From Lacicoccus qingdaonensis (lineage in GTDB: Bacteria > Bacillota > Bacilli > Staphylococcales > Salinicoccaceae), in NCBI RefSeq assembly GCF_900101075.1, contig NZ_FNFY01000021.1, positions 1-33,328 of the forward strand: 33,328 nucleotides of DNA. The letters are read 5' to 3'. The position numbers and the translations under genes were made by a program. Under the pieces are notes generated by a model that was not told the origin of the DNA, did no database searches, and worked only from the letters and a program-made list of their open reading frames with translations. Shown in pieces: positions 25,560 through 33,230 of the stretch (its first letter is position 1; every line of letters starts with the position of its first letter).

Positions 25560-25668
25560 GAAACCCCCGGCTCACTTGGTGTGACCTGGTACCTCCTAAG
25601 TTTACAGATGAAATAAAAAATCTGTAAACTTTAGTGATACCAGGTCAGTGTGAGAGCGGGGGTTTTTG
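25560..25668. terminator. Long hairpin terminator built around palindromic repeat copy B
   Basis: Outer arms (AAACCCCCGGCTCAC with GTGAGAGCGGGGGTTTTT) enclose the 64-bp palindromic element at 25583-25646. The whole forms a hairpin of about 100 nt between the convergent DUF2187 and NERD genes, with T-runs suited to termination on the plus strand. Confidence 0.85.
25583..25646. repeat. 64-bp palindromic repeat element, copy B
   Basis: Terminal GACCTGGTA / TACCAGGTC and inner AAGTTTACAGAT / ATCTGTAAACTT arms surround an A-rich loop. It is the inverted counterpart of copy A at 14728-14788, with a few substitutions and a 3-nt indel. The two copies sit between unrelated convergent gene pairs. Confidence 0.85.
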
Positions 25669-26607
25669 TTAACTAATGGACTTTAGTGATTTTTGGGCGG
25701 GTTCGATTGTGTATGTCGCATGTCTGCCTCTATTGTTTAATAGACATATTTCCTGGATATACCTCTTAACAGTGGACTTGGAAACTTCGTTATTGATAAA
25801 ACTTAGTATGTTGCGGGCTGTAATATTTTCAAGCGGGAACAAAACACTATAGTCTCTGATTGCAGACAGGACATGATCTTTATTTAACGACTTATGATTA
25901 CATATATTGCATGTCGTAGAATAGCGTTTGGGGGTGAGTTCGAAAGATGTGCACTTCAGGCATTGTCTGCCGGGAGTGAGTCGGGATGGATCCGTATTCG
26001 TAGTGTGCTTCGGCTCCAAAACGATGTGATCTTGTATAATTTGAACAATGCGTTCTGCGTTGTTCCAACTCGTAAGCTGCTGAATGTTACGGAAATACTG
26101 TTTCATCAGTTCTCTCTTAATCGTTTTCAAGCGGCAATAGTTGTCGTCGGTCGATAGTATGAAGTATGGATTTGGGAATATTATATTGAAATCTGTTTTG
26201 ATGTTAATTTTGTTTTCGAGAAATATTTTTATGAGTTTCGAGATCGCACGCTTTGATTGAATGATCGGGTCATCAGATATTTGAATCTTGCCAATCTGCC
26301 ATGTGTTGTTTTCGTACTTGTAATTACCGCTGTAATTTTTGATTTCATTAATAAACACCGTCTCGTCTGTAACGATTAATGCGTCAATCTGTGTCAGTGA
26401 CTTATCTGCCTGTATCCAAATATCCCTGAATACATTGAGATTTTGATGCCCTACCTCATCAAATATTTGGTCATAAAGCTGCTCCCCTTCGAATCCCCGA
26501 TTCAATCTGGAAAGTTTCTTTTCTTCTTCCTGTGTTAATATTGCTCTTTTTGATAAAGTTTCAAGATAAATATGTTCGTTGGATTTGTTTCTTTCAGTCA
26601 AAAACAT
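25669..26607 (-). CDS. NERD-domain protein with zinc ribbon and C-terminal HTH
   Basis: A 312-residue soluble protein. The NERD (nuclease-related) domain at about residues 36-150 shows GFEGEQLYDQIF (Glu41), SLTQIDALIV (Asp75) and FINEIKNYSG (Glu88-x-Lys90), the acidic/Lys pattern of restriction-endonuclease-like folds. A four-Cys zinc ribbon follows (Cys216, Cys219, Cys233, Cys236). The C-terminal 70 residues resemble a winged helix (NITARNILSFINNEVSKSTVKRYIQEICLL). The ribosome-binding site GGGAGA is 8 nt before the ATG. It is a single gene flanked by the long hairpin and by 41-bp array 2. DNA processing or repair is plausible for NERD proteins, but no specific role is shown. Confidence 0.83.
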   Translation of the reverse strand: MFLTERNKSNEHIYLETLSKRAILTQEEEKKLSRLNRGFEGEQLYDQIFDEVGHQNLNVFRDIWIQADKSLTQIDALIVTDETVFINEIKNYSGNYKYENNTWQIGKIQISDDPIIQSKRAISKLIKIFLENKINIKTDFNIIFPNPYFILSTDDNYCRLKTIKRELMKQYFRNIQQLTSWNNAERIVQIIQDHIVLEPKHTTNTDPSRLTPGRQCLKCTSFELTPKRYSTTCNICNHKSLNKDHVLSAIRDYSVLFPLENITARNILSFINNEVSKSTVKRYIQEICLLNNRGRHATYTIEPAQKSLKSIS

Positions 26608-26778
26608 GTAATCATCTCCCTGGAATTTAGGTGACTTAAAAATCCCCTTTATTATATTAGGAGGAATTTGCTGTTTCTGATTTTTTTGATTTTAAATTTA
26701 ATTGGATATATTACTCTTTTAGAGTCATATTATCTTTATTTTTGTCTGAGAGAGTGTCTAGAGGGAGTTAATGGTCCT
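26608..26778. other. AT-rich upstream region of the NERD gene
   Basis: This contains the ribosome-binding site and presumed promoter of the NERD gene, including a minus-strand TATAAT at 26651-26656 without a clear -35. A small perfect hairpin ACTCT-TTT-AGAGT lies near 26713-26725. Array 2 begins at its right end. No gene is seen. Confidence 0.45.
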
Positions 26779-27210
26779 TCCCCTTGATTGGGATGAGCCG
26801 TACAACGGCTAACGGACCGTCCCGGAACACGGGATGAGCCGTACAGTGGCTAACGGACCGTCCCGGAGCATGGGATGAGCCGTACAGTGGCTAACGGTCC
26901 GTCCCGGAGCATGGGATGAGCCGTACAGTGGCTAACGGTCCGTCCCGGAACACGGGATGAGCCGTACAGTGGCTAACGGTCCGTCCCGGAGCACGGGATG
27001 AGCCGTACACAGCCTAACGGACCGTCCCGGAACATGGGATGAGCCGTACACAGCCTAACGGACCGTCCCGGAGCACGGGATGAGCCGTACAGTGGCTAAC
27101 GGACCGTCCCGGAACATGGGATGAGCCGTACAGTGGCTAACGGACCGTCCCGGAGCATGGGATGAGCCGTACAACGGCTAACGGACCGTCCCGGAGCATG
27201 GGATGAGCCG
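26779..27210. repeat. 41-bp tandem palindromic repeat array 2
   Basis: GATGAGC occurs eleven times at exact 41-bp intervals from 26792 to 27202. Units differ from array 1 in the middle (mostly AGTGGCTA; ACAGCCTA in two, AACGGCTA in the first and penultimate). They keep the GGWCC centre and the TCCCG-N5-CGGGA dyad, here with GAACA or GAGCA centres; TGGGA replaces CGGGA in several units. The array ends 18 nt from the stop codon of the metallophosphatase-like gene and starts about 170 nt upstream of the NERD gene. Confidence 0.95.
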
Positions 27211-27228
27211 ATAAGGCGTCAAGAAAGC

Positions 27229-28122
27229 CTAGAAATGGTAGTAGATCAGGTCGTTCAGGTGGATATCGTCGGTCAGGTTGGATATTTCTTTGTCAAGGTT
27301 GGTCAAAGTGTGGCCCAAGTATTCGAATGTGGTGGTGCGCCGTTTGAAATTCAAGTCGATGGAGATGACGAATCCATCGTGATGGTGGTGATACATGGTA
27401 ATCGGGTTGGATTCGTCGACGTTGTATGTCTCTTTGCCATTCAACAGTTCGACTTCCTCCGAAGCTGAATCATCCTCCACTTCCGCGTCGAGCCTGCCGC
27501 CATACACCGCCGGCGCGCCGGTCACAACAATCCCTACGCCTTCAAGGCTGTTCACGACTTCCTGCATGGATTCATCCCAGTCGGATATTGCGACGATCAT
27601 GTAGTCCGGGTCTTTATTATCATAAATATAACGTAGAGTGCGGCGCAGGGATTCGGCGATGTCCGTCACACGGAAGAGATCATCATCGCCCGCGTCGAAC
27701 TCGCCGGCATAGCCGCTCACGTACGCGAGGCGCATGCCGTTGATGTCGATGAGTTTGTAGGGCTCGCCGAAAAACGATTCCTTCGTATTCGGGTGGCCGA
27801 TGTTGCAGTTCATGAACGGATAGCGTGCGAAACCGACGGCTCGGCGAAGCTTGGACACGTTCGACAGATCGCGGTGGTTCAGCACCGCGAAGTTGTAGCC
27901 CATGTAATTCATCGCGGTGACACTGGGATTGCGGCGGCCGCGCAATTCCTGGTCGATGCCGAGTGTACCGCCGAGGTCCCCGAGCAGCACGTGGTAATTG
28001 TCGTCGGGATTGATGCCGCCGGCGTACCTTGAAACTTTGGACAGGGAAACGTCGTCGCTCATGCCGAGCTTGCCGCCGAGATGCTGGGTCAATATCAGTT
28101 TGACCGTAAAAAATTCCTGCAT
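27229..28122 (-). CDS. Metallophosphatase-fold (5'-nucleotidase-like) protein with eroded metal sites
   Basis: A 297-residue cytosolic protein whose layout follows bacterial 5'-nucleotidase / 2',3'-cyclic phosphodiesterase N-domains. VLLGDLGGTLG stands where LLDAGDTFQG is expected, and PSVTAMNYMGYNFAVLNHRD where AMNLMGYDA..LGNHEF is expected; the late part has YMIVAISDWDES and IVVTGAPA. The N-terminal D-x-H metal motif is replaced (LILTQHLGG), GNHE is NHRD, and the C-terminal GHxH-type pair is missing. It is therefore probably not an active metallophosphoesterase. A GGAGGG ribosome-binding site lies 8 nt before the ATG. It follows the KtrB gene by 19 nt, suggesting co-expression with potassium uptake, perhaps as a nucleotide sensor (speculative). 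Confidence 0.6.
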   Translation of the reverse strand: MQEFFTVKLILTQHLGGKLGMSDDVSLSKVSRYAGGINPDDNYHVLLGDLGGTLGIDQELRGRRNPSVTAMNYMGYNFAVLNHRDLSNVSKLRRAVGFARYPFMNCNIGHPNTKESFFGEPYKLIDINGMRLAYVSGYAGEFDAGDDDLFRVTDIAESLRRTLRYIYDNKDPDYMIVAISDWDESMQEVVNSLEGVGIVVTGAPAVYGGRLDAEVEDDSASEEVELLNGKETYNVDESNPITMYHHHHDGFVISIDLNFKRRTTTFEYLGHTLTNLDKEISNLTDDIHLNDLIYYHF

Positions 28123-28141
28123 AATAAAGCCCTCCTTGAAT

Positions 28142-29500
28142 TTATCCTACCATAATGCGTTCTTCCGGGAACTGGTGCGAGTGTTTTTTCTGTCTGCCCC
28201 CGATGAAGAAGATGAATGACACAAAGCCGATGCGGCCGATGAACATGAACGCGATGATGATCAGTTTGCTGAGTGCGGATAAGTCTTCGGTGATGCCGGT
28301 GGATGTCCCGGCGGTGCCGAACGCACTCGTCACTTCGAATAATATGTGCACCACTTCGAACCGGCCATTTTCTATGAAAACGATCGAAGTCACACCGGCG
28401 AAGACGAGAAATACTGCGAGTGAAATGACGGCGAAAGCGCGCTCGATATCCGCACGCGCGATGTTCCGCTTGAACGCATGGATTTTACTGTGGCCGCGGC
28501 TGAACGAGATCAGGAACAAAAGCAGTATCGCAAATGTCGTCGTCCTGATCCCGCCGCCGGCCGAACTCGGGCTCGCCCCGATGAACATGAGCGCACTCAT
28601 GAACATCTGCGTCGCCTCGCTCAGCTGTTCGATCGGCACCGTTGTGAGCCCGCCGCTGCGGGATGTGACGGATAAGAACATGCTGTTCATCATCGCGCCG
28701 GTGATGCCGTATTCCTTGAAGTAGTCCTGCCACTCCGAGATGAAAATCATGACGGCACCGACGACGAACAATGCGCCGTACGTCGATGTCGTTATTTTGG
28801 TAAATAAAGAAAACCGGAAATGTTTGCGCCGTCTCGACAAATAGTTCCGGACTTCAATCAGTACCGGATAACCGATCGACCCGAGCACGATCTGGATCAT
28901 CACCGGCAGCTGTATATGGTATGCCGTGTCGTATCCTGTGAGCGAAGTGGAAAACAGATCCAGTCCACCGTTCGTCGTTGCAGAAATCGACAGGAAGACA
29001 CTGTGCATCAGTGCGTAATTGAAATCGCCCGAGCCTGTTAGAAATACGATGAAATAATAAATCGCACCGAGCAGCTCGATGATGAAGATCAGCACGATGA
29101 TATCGATGATCAGCTTGACCCCGCCTGAAATTTTATACTGATTCGTATCCACCATAATCTGCATGCGTTCGCGTAAGCCGATCTTCTGGCCGAGTATGAG
29201 CCAGACCATCGTCCCCATCGCCATGATGCCAACACCGCCGAGGTTCATGATGAACATGATGACGGCATAACCCGGCACAGTGAATGTCTCCGCGATATCC
29301 ATCGTACTGAGGCCCGTGACGCTGAGCGCAGAGGATGCGATGAACAGAACATCTATGAATTCGATGGTATCATAATCCACGCGGTAGAATACCGGTATCA
29401 GAAGAAGCAGCGTCGCTGCCGAAACCGCAATTAAATAGTAAAAGAATATCAGCCGCTGAGGACTGTAGTTTTTGATTCGCGCAAGCATCTTTCTGAACAT
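28142..29500 (-). CDS. ktrB: KtrB/TrkH-family potassium uptake permease
   Basis: A 452-residue membrane protein with the four-repeat M1-P-M2 architecture of Ktr/Trk channels. The four selectivity-filter segments are visible: SSALSVTGLST (about 56-66), SATTNGGLDLF, TSRSGGLTTVP and TSAFGTAGTSTG. Each carries the key Gly. Length matches Gram-positive KtrB/KtrD. It transports K+ (Na+-assisted in known systems) with a cytosolic KtrA-type RCK subunit, which is not encoded nearby. GAGGGG lies upstream of the ATG. KtrD is the alternative name, as the two paralogues cannot be told apart here. Confidence 0.9.
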   Translation of the reverse strand: MFRKMLARIKNYSPQRLIFFYYLIAVSAATLLLLIPVFYRVDYDTIEFIDVLFIASSALSVTGLSTMDIAETFTVPGYAVIMFIMNLGGVGIMAMGTMVWLILGQKIGLRERMQIMVDTNQYKISGGVKLIIDIIVLIFIIELLGAIYYFIVFLTGSGDFNYALMHSVFLSISATTNGGLDLFSTSLTGYDTAYHIQLPVMIQIVLGSIGYPVLIEVRNYLSRRRKHFRFSLFTKITTSTYGALFVVGAVMIFISEWQDYFKEYGITGAMMNSMFLSVTSRSGGLTTVPIEQLSEATQMFMSALMFIGASPSSAGGGIRTTTFAILLLFLISFSRGHSKIHAFKRNIARADIERAFAVISLAVFLVFAGVTSIVFIENGRFEVVHILFEVTSAFGTAGTSTGITEDLSALSKLIIIAFMFIGRIGFVSFIFFIGGRQKKHSHQFPEERIMVG

Positions 29501-29557
29501 CTGCTGAATCCCCTCTCAAGAAGCAATATGAATTTTATTTTACTATAAAAAGTAAAA

Positions 29558-29585
29558 AAAGCCGACTCCATTTTGAGTCGGCTTT
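29558..29585 (-). terminator. Terminator after the HtrA-like gene
   Basis: A perfect 11-bp stem (AAAGCCGACTC / GAGTCGGCTTT) with a 6-nt loop is followed on the minus strand by a run of T. It separates the HtrA-like gene from ktrB. Confidence 0.92.
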
Positions 29586-29593
29586 GAATTCCA

Positions 29594-31837
29594 TTATTCG
29601 AGCGTGACCGTGACCGTCTGCTGCTCGCCGCCACGGTAGAATTCGACCGTCATTTCGTCGCCCGGCTGCTTTTCGTAGTACAGGTACTGTCTGAGTTCAA
29701 TCATGTTGCCCACCTCGTTGCCGTCGAGTGCGGTCACGAGGTCGAGCTGCTGCATGCCTACATTTGCTGCAGGTGAGCCCGGCTGGACGCTTGAGATGAC
29801 GACGCCGGAATTGACGTCTTCAGGCAGGTTCATCTCGCTCTGAAGGACTTCAGGCGGGATGGTGTACAGATCCTGAAGTGTCACGCCGAAGAACGGTCTC
29901 TGAACTTCGCCGTTTTCTTCGATCTGGCTGACGACTTTCTGCACTTCGTTTGCCGGAATCGCGAATCCGATGCCTTCGACCTGCGGCATGCTGATCTTCA
30001 TCGAGTTGATGCCGATGAGATTGCCGTTCGAGTCGATGAGCGCACCGCCGGAGTTACCCGGGTTGATGGCCGCATCGGTCTGGATGACGTTCGCTTCCCA
30101 GTCGTAACCGCCGTCGCCGTCAAGGTCGACCGGCACCGAGCGGTCGAGGCCGGAGACGATGCCCTGTGATACCGAGCCTGAGAATGCCTCGCCGAGCGGT
30201 GAACCGATGGCGATGGCCGTCTGGCCGACCGTCAGTGCGTCGCTGTCAGCGAAATCAAGTGTGCCTTCCACCTGCTCGCTTGATATCGATAATACGGCGA
30301 GGTCCGTCCAGACGTCCGTACCGACGACATTCGCCGTTGCTGTTTCGCCGTTCTGCATATTGACCTGCAGTTCTTCCGCACCTTCGACGACGTGGAAGTT
30401 CGTCACGATATACGCAGTGTCGCCTTCCGTTTTGTAGATGACGCCGGAACCGATGCCCGCTTCTTCAGGCTCAGTCTGCTGCGTCTCGGCATCTTCGCCG
30501 AAAATTCCCGGCAGGAGTGAATCGACTCTTTGCAGGTTGATGACGGAAACGACGGAATCACGGGAGGCTTCGATTGCCTGTGTCGCTTCGGTATCTGTCG
30601 CTTCACCGTCAGCTGACTGATCCGCTTCTTCTGCGGTACCCGCTTCCTGCTCGTTCGTTGCGGTTTCTTCCGGCGCATCGCCGCTGAATACATTGAACAG
30701 CAGTAAGACGAGCAGCGCACCGAGTATACCGGCGATCAGCGGTATGAGGAACGAGCGGAAAAATCCGCCGCCGCCCCCGCCGCCTTTACCGTGGTTGCTG
30801 CTGCCGTTTCCGGAACCGCCGCCGGCCGGCGGCACAGTGCCGTAGAAATCGTTTTTGTTATCGGATGATTCCGGGTCGCCTTTGATGACTCGCCCTTTTC
30901 GATCTCTCCGGATCCGCTTCATGGATTCAGGATTTTGTCGGGACGTGCCGTCCGGATTTCTGTTTTCTGAATTTTTGGCAGATGCGTCTGACGCACCGGC
31001 TGTGGTGCCCGCCGCGGCTGCCGTGCCGCCGAAGATGGCACTTTTCGGCGTGTCATCTTCCGGTCCGTACTGCGGTGCGTCCGCTGCGGGATATGGCGGC
31101 ACTGCCTGGTTCCGGGGATTTTCAGTTGATCCCGGTGTTTTCTCCTGGCCGGATGTTTCCGAGTACGCCGAATCTCTTGAGTGGCGTGGTGTTTCCGGCT
31201 GTGCTGCCTCTCCGGAATCGGGGGATTTGTAACTATATGCCGAATCCCGAGACGTGTCAGCGTTCGCAGAATCTCCAGAAGAACCCCGGGGTGTGTCAGC
31301 GTTCGCCGAGTCCCCTGAATTCTGGGAGGGTGCCGCAGATTCCTGCGCTTCCCTGTTTACCCGGCGTTCGCTGGCGTCCGGTTCGTCCGGACGCACGGTT
31401 TCATCACGGTCTCGTCCGTTCAAATCTCTGCTGCGGTCTTTATTTCCAGAACGGTCTTCAATCGGTTCTTCTGCGCGCAGCACTTCATCCGCCTGTCCGC
31501 CCGGGACGGATTCCTTGGGCTTTGACGTCCCTGATGTATAGACATCCTGGTAGCCGTCGTCCGGCTGTTTTTCATCTATATCCAGATCTTCGTATCCATA
31601 GACCGGATCATGGGACCTGTTGTCATTTTCTTCAATATATTCCCGTCTTGTTTCCGCTGCTGATTTCGTTGGCTTCTGTTCATTGCTGTGTCGTTCAATC
31701 TCTTCTGAATGATTATTATCATCAGAGTCTGCAGCGTAACCGTATGGCGCCATCGGCTGCTGTCCGTCTTCAGTGAAGATGCGGCGGCGGCGTTTGTAAC
31801 GGTCTCTAGGAATCACATGTTTTTTATCATTCTCCAC
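29594..31837 (-). CDS. htrA: HtrA/DegP-like membrane-anchored S1C serine protease with PDZ domain
   Basis: A 747-residue surface quality-control protease. Residues 1-355 are cytosolic, low-complexity and highly charged, with repeats such as SGDSANADT and SRDSAYS, ending in a Gly-rich stretch. Residues 361-385 are the transmembrane anchor. The trypsin-like domain carries His482 (TNFHVVEG), Asp512 (TDLAVLS) and Ser596 (GNSGGAL). A PDZ domain follows at about 650-745. The domain order and great N-terminal length recall the roughly 770-residue HtrA-like protein of S. aureus. The start is a GTG fixed by AGGAGG 7 nt upstream. It follows terC on the same strand with a 55-nt gap that contains a possible TATAAT. 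Confidence 0.92.
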   Translation of the reverse strand: MENDKKHVIPRDRYKRRRRIFTEDGQQPMAPYGYAADSDDNNHSEEIERHSNEQKPTKSAAETRREYIEENDNRSHDPVYGYEDLDIDEKQPDDGYQDVYTSGTSKPKESVPGGQADEVLRAEEPIEDRSGNKDRSRDLNGRDRDETVRPDEPDASERRVNREAQESAAPSQNSGDSANADTPRGSSGDSANADTSRDSAYSYKSPDSGEAAQPETPRHSRDSAYSETSGQEKTPGSTENPRNQAVPPYPAADAPQYGPEDDTPKSAIFGGTAAAAGTTAGASDASAKNSENRNPDGTSRQNPESMKRIRRDRKGRVIKGDPESSDNKNDFYGTVPPAGGGSGNGSSNHGKGGGGGGGFFRSFLIPLIAGILGALLVLLLFNVFSGDAPEETATNEQEAGTAEEADQSADGEATDTEATQAIEASRDSVVSVINLQRVDSLLPGIFGEDAETQQTEPEEAGIGSGVIYKTEGDTAYIVTNFHVVEGAEELQVNMQNGETATANVVGTDVWTDLAVLSISSEQVEGTLDFADSDALTVGQTAIAIGSPLGEAFSGSVSQGIVSGLDRSVPVDLDGDGGYDWEANVIQTDAAINPGNSGGALIDSNGNLIGINSMKISMPQVEGIGFAIPANEVQKVVSQIEENGEVQRPFFGVTLQDLYTIPPEVLQSEMNLPEDVNSGVVISSVQPGSPAANVGMQQLDLVTALDGNEVGNMIELRQYLYYEKQPGDEMTVEFYRGGEQQTVTVTLE

Positions 31838-31892
31838 ACTTTTTCCTCCTAGCTTGTCAACTTGCTTATTCTACATTATAAGATTAAAACGC

Positions 31893-32696
31893 TTATACTT
31901 CCACTGATTCGCCGTCGTATGGATTTTTATTTTTACTGCTGAACCAGCCGACGAGTATCACAATGACCATCACTGACCAGAAAATCACTTTCCATGTCGT
32001 TGAATGCGGGAATTCGTGCGGAATGATGCCGATCGCTTCGTGTGCGAGTGAGAGCACCATCAGTTTGATGCCGACCCAGCCGACGATGATGAAGGCTGCG
32101 ACTTCAAGTCCCGGGCGGCGGGCAAGGACGCCGACGAACCATGTTGCGAAGAAACGCATGATGATGACACCGACGAGACCGCCGATGACCATGACTGTAT
32201 ACTGGCCGGCGTTGACGCCGAAGAAGTCGCCGCCGATTTCAGGCAGCGCGAGCGCGATGGCCGCCGCTGCAAGGATCGAATCGACTGCGAATGCGATATC
32301 CGCGAGCTCCACTTTGAACACCGTCATCCAAAAGCCGCTGCCTTTTTTCGGTTCAGCGTCTTTCGCCTTGTCCGCCTGTTCGTCCGCAGGGTTTTTATTT
32401 TCATTATTCGATTTAATGATTTCGTATAAATGCGAGCCTGAGACCCACAGCAGGTAAAGTGCGCCGATCGCCTGCATCCACCACCACTGGACGAGCCAGA
32501 CGAGGAGCAGGATGGCGATCATCCTGAAGACGAATGCACCGACCAGTCCGTAAAATAGTGCTTTCTTCCGTTCTTTCGGTTCCAGATGTCTGACGAGCAC
32601 CGCGAGGACGACAGCGTTATCTGCTGCGAGCAGTCCTTCGAGGACGATCAGGACGATCAGGACCCAGCCGTATTCCAATAATAATGCCATATCCAT
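31893..32696 (-). CDS. TerC-family membrane protein, manganese-riboswitch controlled
   Basis: A 267-residue integral membrane protein with about seven membrane segments and the TerC signatures LEGLLAADNAVVLAVLV (near the N-terminus) and KVELADIAFAVDSILAAAAI (middle), whose acidic residues probably bind metal. A charged cytosolic loop with KNPADEQADKAKDAEPKKG separates the halves. B. subtilis YceF and YkoY (MeeF/MeeY) export Mn2+ to load secreted metalloenzymes. The yybP-ykoY element in the leader supports Mn2+ as the substrate here. ATG 32696 is chosen, since AGGAGGT (32705-32711) is 8 nt upstream; an ATG ten codons earlier would lie before it. The secreted or membrane Mn enzymes served are not in this window. 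Confidence 0.92.
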   Translation of the reverse strand: MDMALLLEYGWVLIVLIVLEGLLAADNAVVLAVLVRHLEPKERKKALFYGLVGAFVFRMIAILLLVWLVQWWWMQAIGALYLLWVSGSHLYEIIKSNNENKNPADEQADKAKDAEPKKGSGFWMTVFKVELADIAFAVDSILAAAAIALALPEIGGDFFGVNAGQYTVMVIGGLVGVIIMRFFATWFVGVLARRPGLEVAAFIIVGWVGIKLMVLSLAHEAIGIIPHEFPHSTTWKVIFWSVMVIVILVGWFSSKNKNPYDGESVEV

Positions 32697-32734
32697 AAAT
32701 ATGTACCTCCTAATGTTTGTATCCATTCAGACAA

Positions 32735-32798
32735 CAAAAAAGAGACCCATCGCAGAACGTACAAAAGATATTCTTTAGTACGTTTTGCCAAAGGTCTC
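32735..32798 (-). terminator. Riboswitch expression-platform terminator
   Basis: Outer arms GAGACC / GGTCTC, inner arms AACGTAC / GTACGTT and an apical AAAGA/TCTTT stem form a strong hairpin followed on the minus strand by TTTTTT. Its 5' arm overlaps the 3' strand of riboswitch P1 (CCTTTGG). Confidence 0.88.
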
Positions 32799-33015
32799 AC
32801 GGTCCAACGAATGTGGGCGGCGGATGTTGCGTGCCGGATGGCTCGTCGTTCACTACACCGGGTCCGATTTATGAAATAAAAGCCGAAATCTGGAGCCGTA
32901 ATGACGATGTAATGATAGTCTGTTGCTGTTGTTTTCAGTAAATGGCTGTGGCTCTTTATCGCTGCCGTCAAGCTGTTTTTACTGATGCGTCCAGACTAGT
33001 GTTACTCCCCTTTTT
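32788..33015 (-). ncRNA. yybP-ykoY manganese riboswitch
   Basis: Read on the minus strand, the leader of the terC gene opens with AAAAAGGGGAGTAAC, the hallmark 5' motif of this class. P2 is TAGTCTG / CAGACTA with an inner CAGTAAA / TTTACTG stem. Next comes CGTCATTACGG, then ACCGTGAGACCTTTGG, giving P3 closure (ACGG/CCGT) and P1 closure (AAAGG/CCTTT). The 3' strand of P1 overlaps the terminator hairpin, so Mn2+ binding should stabilise P1 and prevent termination, switching terC on. Confidence 0.88.
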
Positions 33016-33230
33016 CAAAACTAAATTTTAGTTATTGATAAGGATCTATTTAATTGTCGTTTCATCGATAAACTAAATATATCCGATAACTCAGCGGTTG
33101 TAAAGGGGATAGCTGAATGAAAACGCTTCCTATGGTGGGATTGTGTGTTTTTGCTGATTTGGCAGGGGTTGAGGGGGCGGTTTTTCAATAAATTTATTGA
33201 TGGTTTGTTTCTGATTATTGATTTTCATCT
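33016..33230. other. Region upstream of the Mn riboswitch
   Basis: AT-rich sequence that must contain the terC promoter (minus strand). I see no unambiguous -35/-10 pair. Apart from the doubtful small frame at 33117-33191 nothing else is recognised before array 3. Confidence 0.4.
33117..33191 (+). CDS. Possible 24-residue peptide
   Basis: ATG 33117 has AAGGGGA about 8 nt upstream and encodes MKTLPMVGLCVFADLAGVEG..., ending TAA at 33191. It lies in the otherwise empty stretch between the riboswitch and array 3. No family is recognised and the composition is unremarkable, so this may be chance. Confidence 0.2.
   Translation: MKTLPMVGLCVFADLAGVEGAVFQ

Noticed and set aside
26779-27210. CRISPR array
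   Set aside because: The repeats are directly contiguous with a 41-bp period and only 5 variable bases per unit, so there are no spacers; no cas genes are nearby.
27229-28122. Active 5'-nucleotidase
   Set aside because: Key metal-binding motifs are replaced or missing and there is no signal peptide, unlike the secreted enzymes.
30982-31776. Long plus-strand open frame of about 260 codons opposite the HtrA-like gene
   Set aside because: It lies antisense to the low-complexity N-terminal region, lacks a ribosome-binding site and gives a Pro/Arg/His-rich sequence with no recognisable domain.
32657-32971. Minus-strand open frame of about 100 codons upstream of terC
   Set aside because: It crosses the riboswitch and terminator and has no protein-like features; the structured RNA explains this stretch.
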